Shown: piece by piece, positions 62,790 to 64,000 of the stretch
Numbering within the stretch: the stretch's first letter is position 1
Layout: each line of letters opens with the position of its first letter
Source: Symbiodinium microadriaticum
Taxonomy: Eukaryota > Sar > Dinophyceae > Suessiales > Symbiodiniaceae
Direction: 5' to 3'
Length of the DNA stretch: 64,000 nucleotides
Assembly (NCBI GenBank): GCA_001939145.1
Contig: LSRX01000431.1
Location: 419,615-483,614, forward strand
Made by a program: the position numbers and the translations under genes
The notes under the pieces: model-generated
What the model was told of the DNA's origin: nothing
Database searches by the model: none
The model's input: only the letters and a program-made list of their open reading frames with translations

Positions 62790-62815
62790 CACACATATAT
62801 ATATATATATGTTCG
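62328..62815. repeat. CATA/CATACCTA/CATGCAGA microsatellite complex
   Basis: Starts TACACACACAC at the 5' LTR edge, then CATA blocks, CATACCTA units (62405-62480), CATGCATA units and CATGCAGA units (62700-62745). Confidence 0.97.
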
Positions 62816-62934
62816 TTCATTTTAGATTGAATTTGTTTGTTGATTGTCCTCTGCCTGCGCTATCTGCCCGTTATACTTCCGTTTGGGTGCCTGTTCAGTG
62901 TTTGTGCTTTTCATCGAGATCTCCTAGAACTGGA

Positions 62935-63030
62935 ACCCTAAACCCTAAACCCCGAAACCCTAAACCCTAAATCCCCAAAACCCTAAACCCTAAACCCTAA
63001 ATCCCCAAAACCCTAAACCCTAAATCCTAA
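62935..63030 (-). repeat. CCCTAAA tract with CCCCAAAACCCTAAA units
   Basis: A unit of about 41 bases (AAATCCCCAAAACCCTAAAC) occurs twice. Confidence 0.85.
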
Positions 63031-63103
63031 AAATGTTTAGAAGGAGGGCTGGAGATCCCCGGTGTAGTTGCTTGAGGGAGCCTATGCAAGAAGTTTGAGG
63101 CCT

Positions 63104-63265
63104 TGCCCATAGGCTCCATAGTAGTTCCTTTTCCTAAGGCTTTGGGGCCCAAAGACCCTATTATATAAGGTTTGGGGCTATTTTGATGCTACAGGTTTTG
63201 GGAATACCTTATAGGATCCTACATGTAAACCAAAAAAAGGAACTGCAATGGAGCCTAGAGGTGTA
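63104..63265 (+). mobile_element. M1 element with about 70 bp insertion
   Basis: The left arm GCCCATAGGCTCCATAGTAG and TTCCTTTTCC is separated from TACCTTATAGGATCCTACAT by AAGGCTTTGGGGCCCAAAGA plus flanking DNA. The right arm is GGAACTGCAATGGAGCCTAG. Confidence 0.85.
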
Positions 63266-63610
63266 TGCAGTCGAGTTGCATCCACATGTGGGACACGTAG
63301 ACACCCTGAAGCCTAAAGCCGTTGTGCGAGCCTTTGCAACGTTCCATGCCCCATGTCCCGTGGCCTCAGACTCAGAACCCTCCAGCATCAAACCTTGACC
63401 CCTATAAAGGGCCCTGAACCCGCTACCTGGTACCTCCCTGCAGGCTTTCCGTATCCACCGCAAGATGAGACTTGGCGTCGGAATCTCAGTCACCTGGCAT
63501 GTGCATGGTTCTCCATCGAACTCCGTCTTCAGGCTTTGGGCTCTGGAGTTTACAACTCTAAGCTCGGGCTTCGGGACTTCAGAAGTTGATGCCTAAGCAC
63601 CTAAGCCCCT
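63266..63610. other. unique DNA, no supported gene
   Basis: Frames on both strands of under 95 codons, partly in M1. Confidence 0.3.
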
Positions 63611-63860
63611 GCAGCTTAACCTGTAAAACTCTGAACCCCTAAACCCCAAACAACTCTAAACCCTAAACCCTCAACTGAACATGTCTGAGGCCTTGTCAAG
63701 GTCTTATACACCCCCCCCATAGACAGGATGCGAAGGCAAGAAAGGCCCATGGTGATTGAAGCTGCCTGGGCTTGTGACGTATGAGGCCGCCTCTCCTAAC
63801 TTAGGGTTTAGGGTTCAGGACCTTAAACTCTAACCCTACACCCTAAACCCTAAAGGTTAA
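63611..63860. repeat. CCCTAAA and TTTAGGG pieces, including head-to-head junction
   Basis: C-rich at 63630-63675. At 63801-63855 TTAGGGTTTAGGGTTCAGG faces CTAACCCTACACCCTAAACCC across about ten bases, and AGGACCTTAA/TTAAGGTCCT is an inner inverted repeat. Confidence 0.8.
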
Positions 63861-63969
63861 GGTCCTAGCAGCAGACCCTAACCTTCTCCATCAACCCTGA
63901 AACCCTATAATATAAGCCAAGACCCCCAACCCCCAACCCGACACCCCATAAGCTGAAAGCCCAAAGCCT

Positions 63970-64000
63970 TACCCATAGGCTGCATAGTAGTTCCTTTTTG
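63970..64000 (+). mobile_element. M1 element, cut by window end
   Basis: TACCCATAGGCTGCATAGTA followed by GTTCCTTTTTG. Confidence 0.85.

Noticed and set aside
1..64000. CRISPR-like arrays from regularly spaced repeats
   Set aside because: Tandem units (64, 69, 104 bp) have no unique spacers, no cas genes are present, and the context is eukaryotic.
1..64000. Dinoflagellate spliced-leader sequence
   Set aside because: Looked for the GCCATTTTGGCTCAAG core on both strands by eye and did not see it. A computed search would be decisive.

Overview
The window looks like gene-poor nuclear DNA of a dinoflagellate, probably Symbiodiniaceae-like. This is an inference. It rests on very abundant degenerate plant-type telomere heptamers (TTTAGGG/CCCTAAA) scattered in both orientations, many short hairpin (MITE-like) repeats, long simple-sequence arrays, almost no credible coding sequence over 53 kb, and one Ty1/copia polyprotein with an H-x3-H-x6-C-x2-C integrase finger. 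No rRNA, tRNA, CRISPR or bacterial operon was recognised. Two assembly gaps (10492-10571, 48779-49047) touch telomere-like repeats.

Layout. From 1 to about 52.2 kb the DNA is a mosaic of three things: interstitial telomere-like tracts, at least nine families of roughly 70-110 bp inverted-repeat elements (called M1-M9 here), and unique DNA with only short unsupported reading frames. M1 (termini TACCCATAGGCTCC) has about 21 full or partial copies. M2 (termini GTTGATGATATAAATCC) has nine. Several are nested: M2 and telomere repeats inside an M1 at 46398-46680, and an M4 inside an M3-like element near 45205-45398. Larger structures include a roughly 1 kb inverted pair of telomere-like arrays around 20970-21055, tandem arrays with 64, 69 and 104 bp units, and head-to-head telomere junctions at 26736-26775 and 63801-63855. 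CATA/CATG microsatellites occupy 52266-53011 and 62328-62815.

From 53012 to 62327 lies a nearly complete copia retrotransposon on the minus strand, inserted in a CATA microsatellite. It has roughly 183 bp TG...CA LTRs, a primer-binding site resembling the initiator-tRNA type, and a single 2262-codon gag-pol frame: Gag, a 291-residue Gly-Lys tract, CCHC knuckle, protease, integrase, reverse transcriptase and RNase H. Two extra frames lie between pol and the 3' LTR, in the position where some copia lineages carry env-like genes. They share one frame and are separated by a single TAG. The integrase has Gly where the third catalytic residue (Glu) of D-D-35-E should be.

The most unusual signal is a pentamer carpet. 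Across the element (LTRs, untranslated parts, all coding parts except the Gly-Lys tract) the sense pentamer ACTTT (AAAGT on the given strand) recurs about every 30-80 bases. It is essentially on one strand only and falls in all three codon phases. Both LTR copies keep all five of their motifs although the sequence between them has diverged. This looks like a nucleotide-level constraint unrelated to protein coding, and I know of no described system that explains it.
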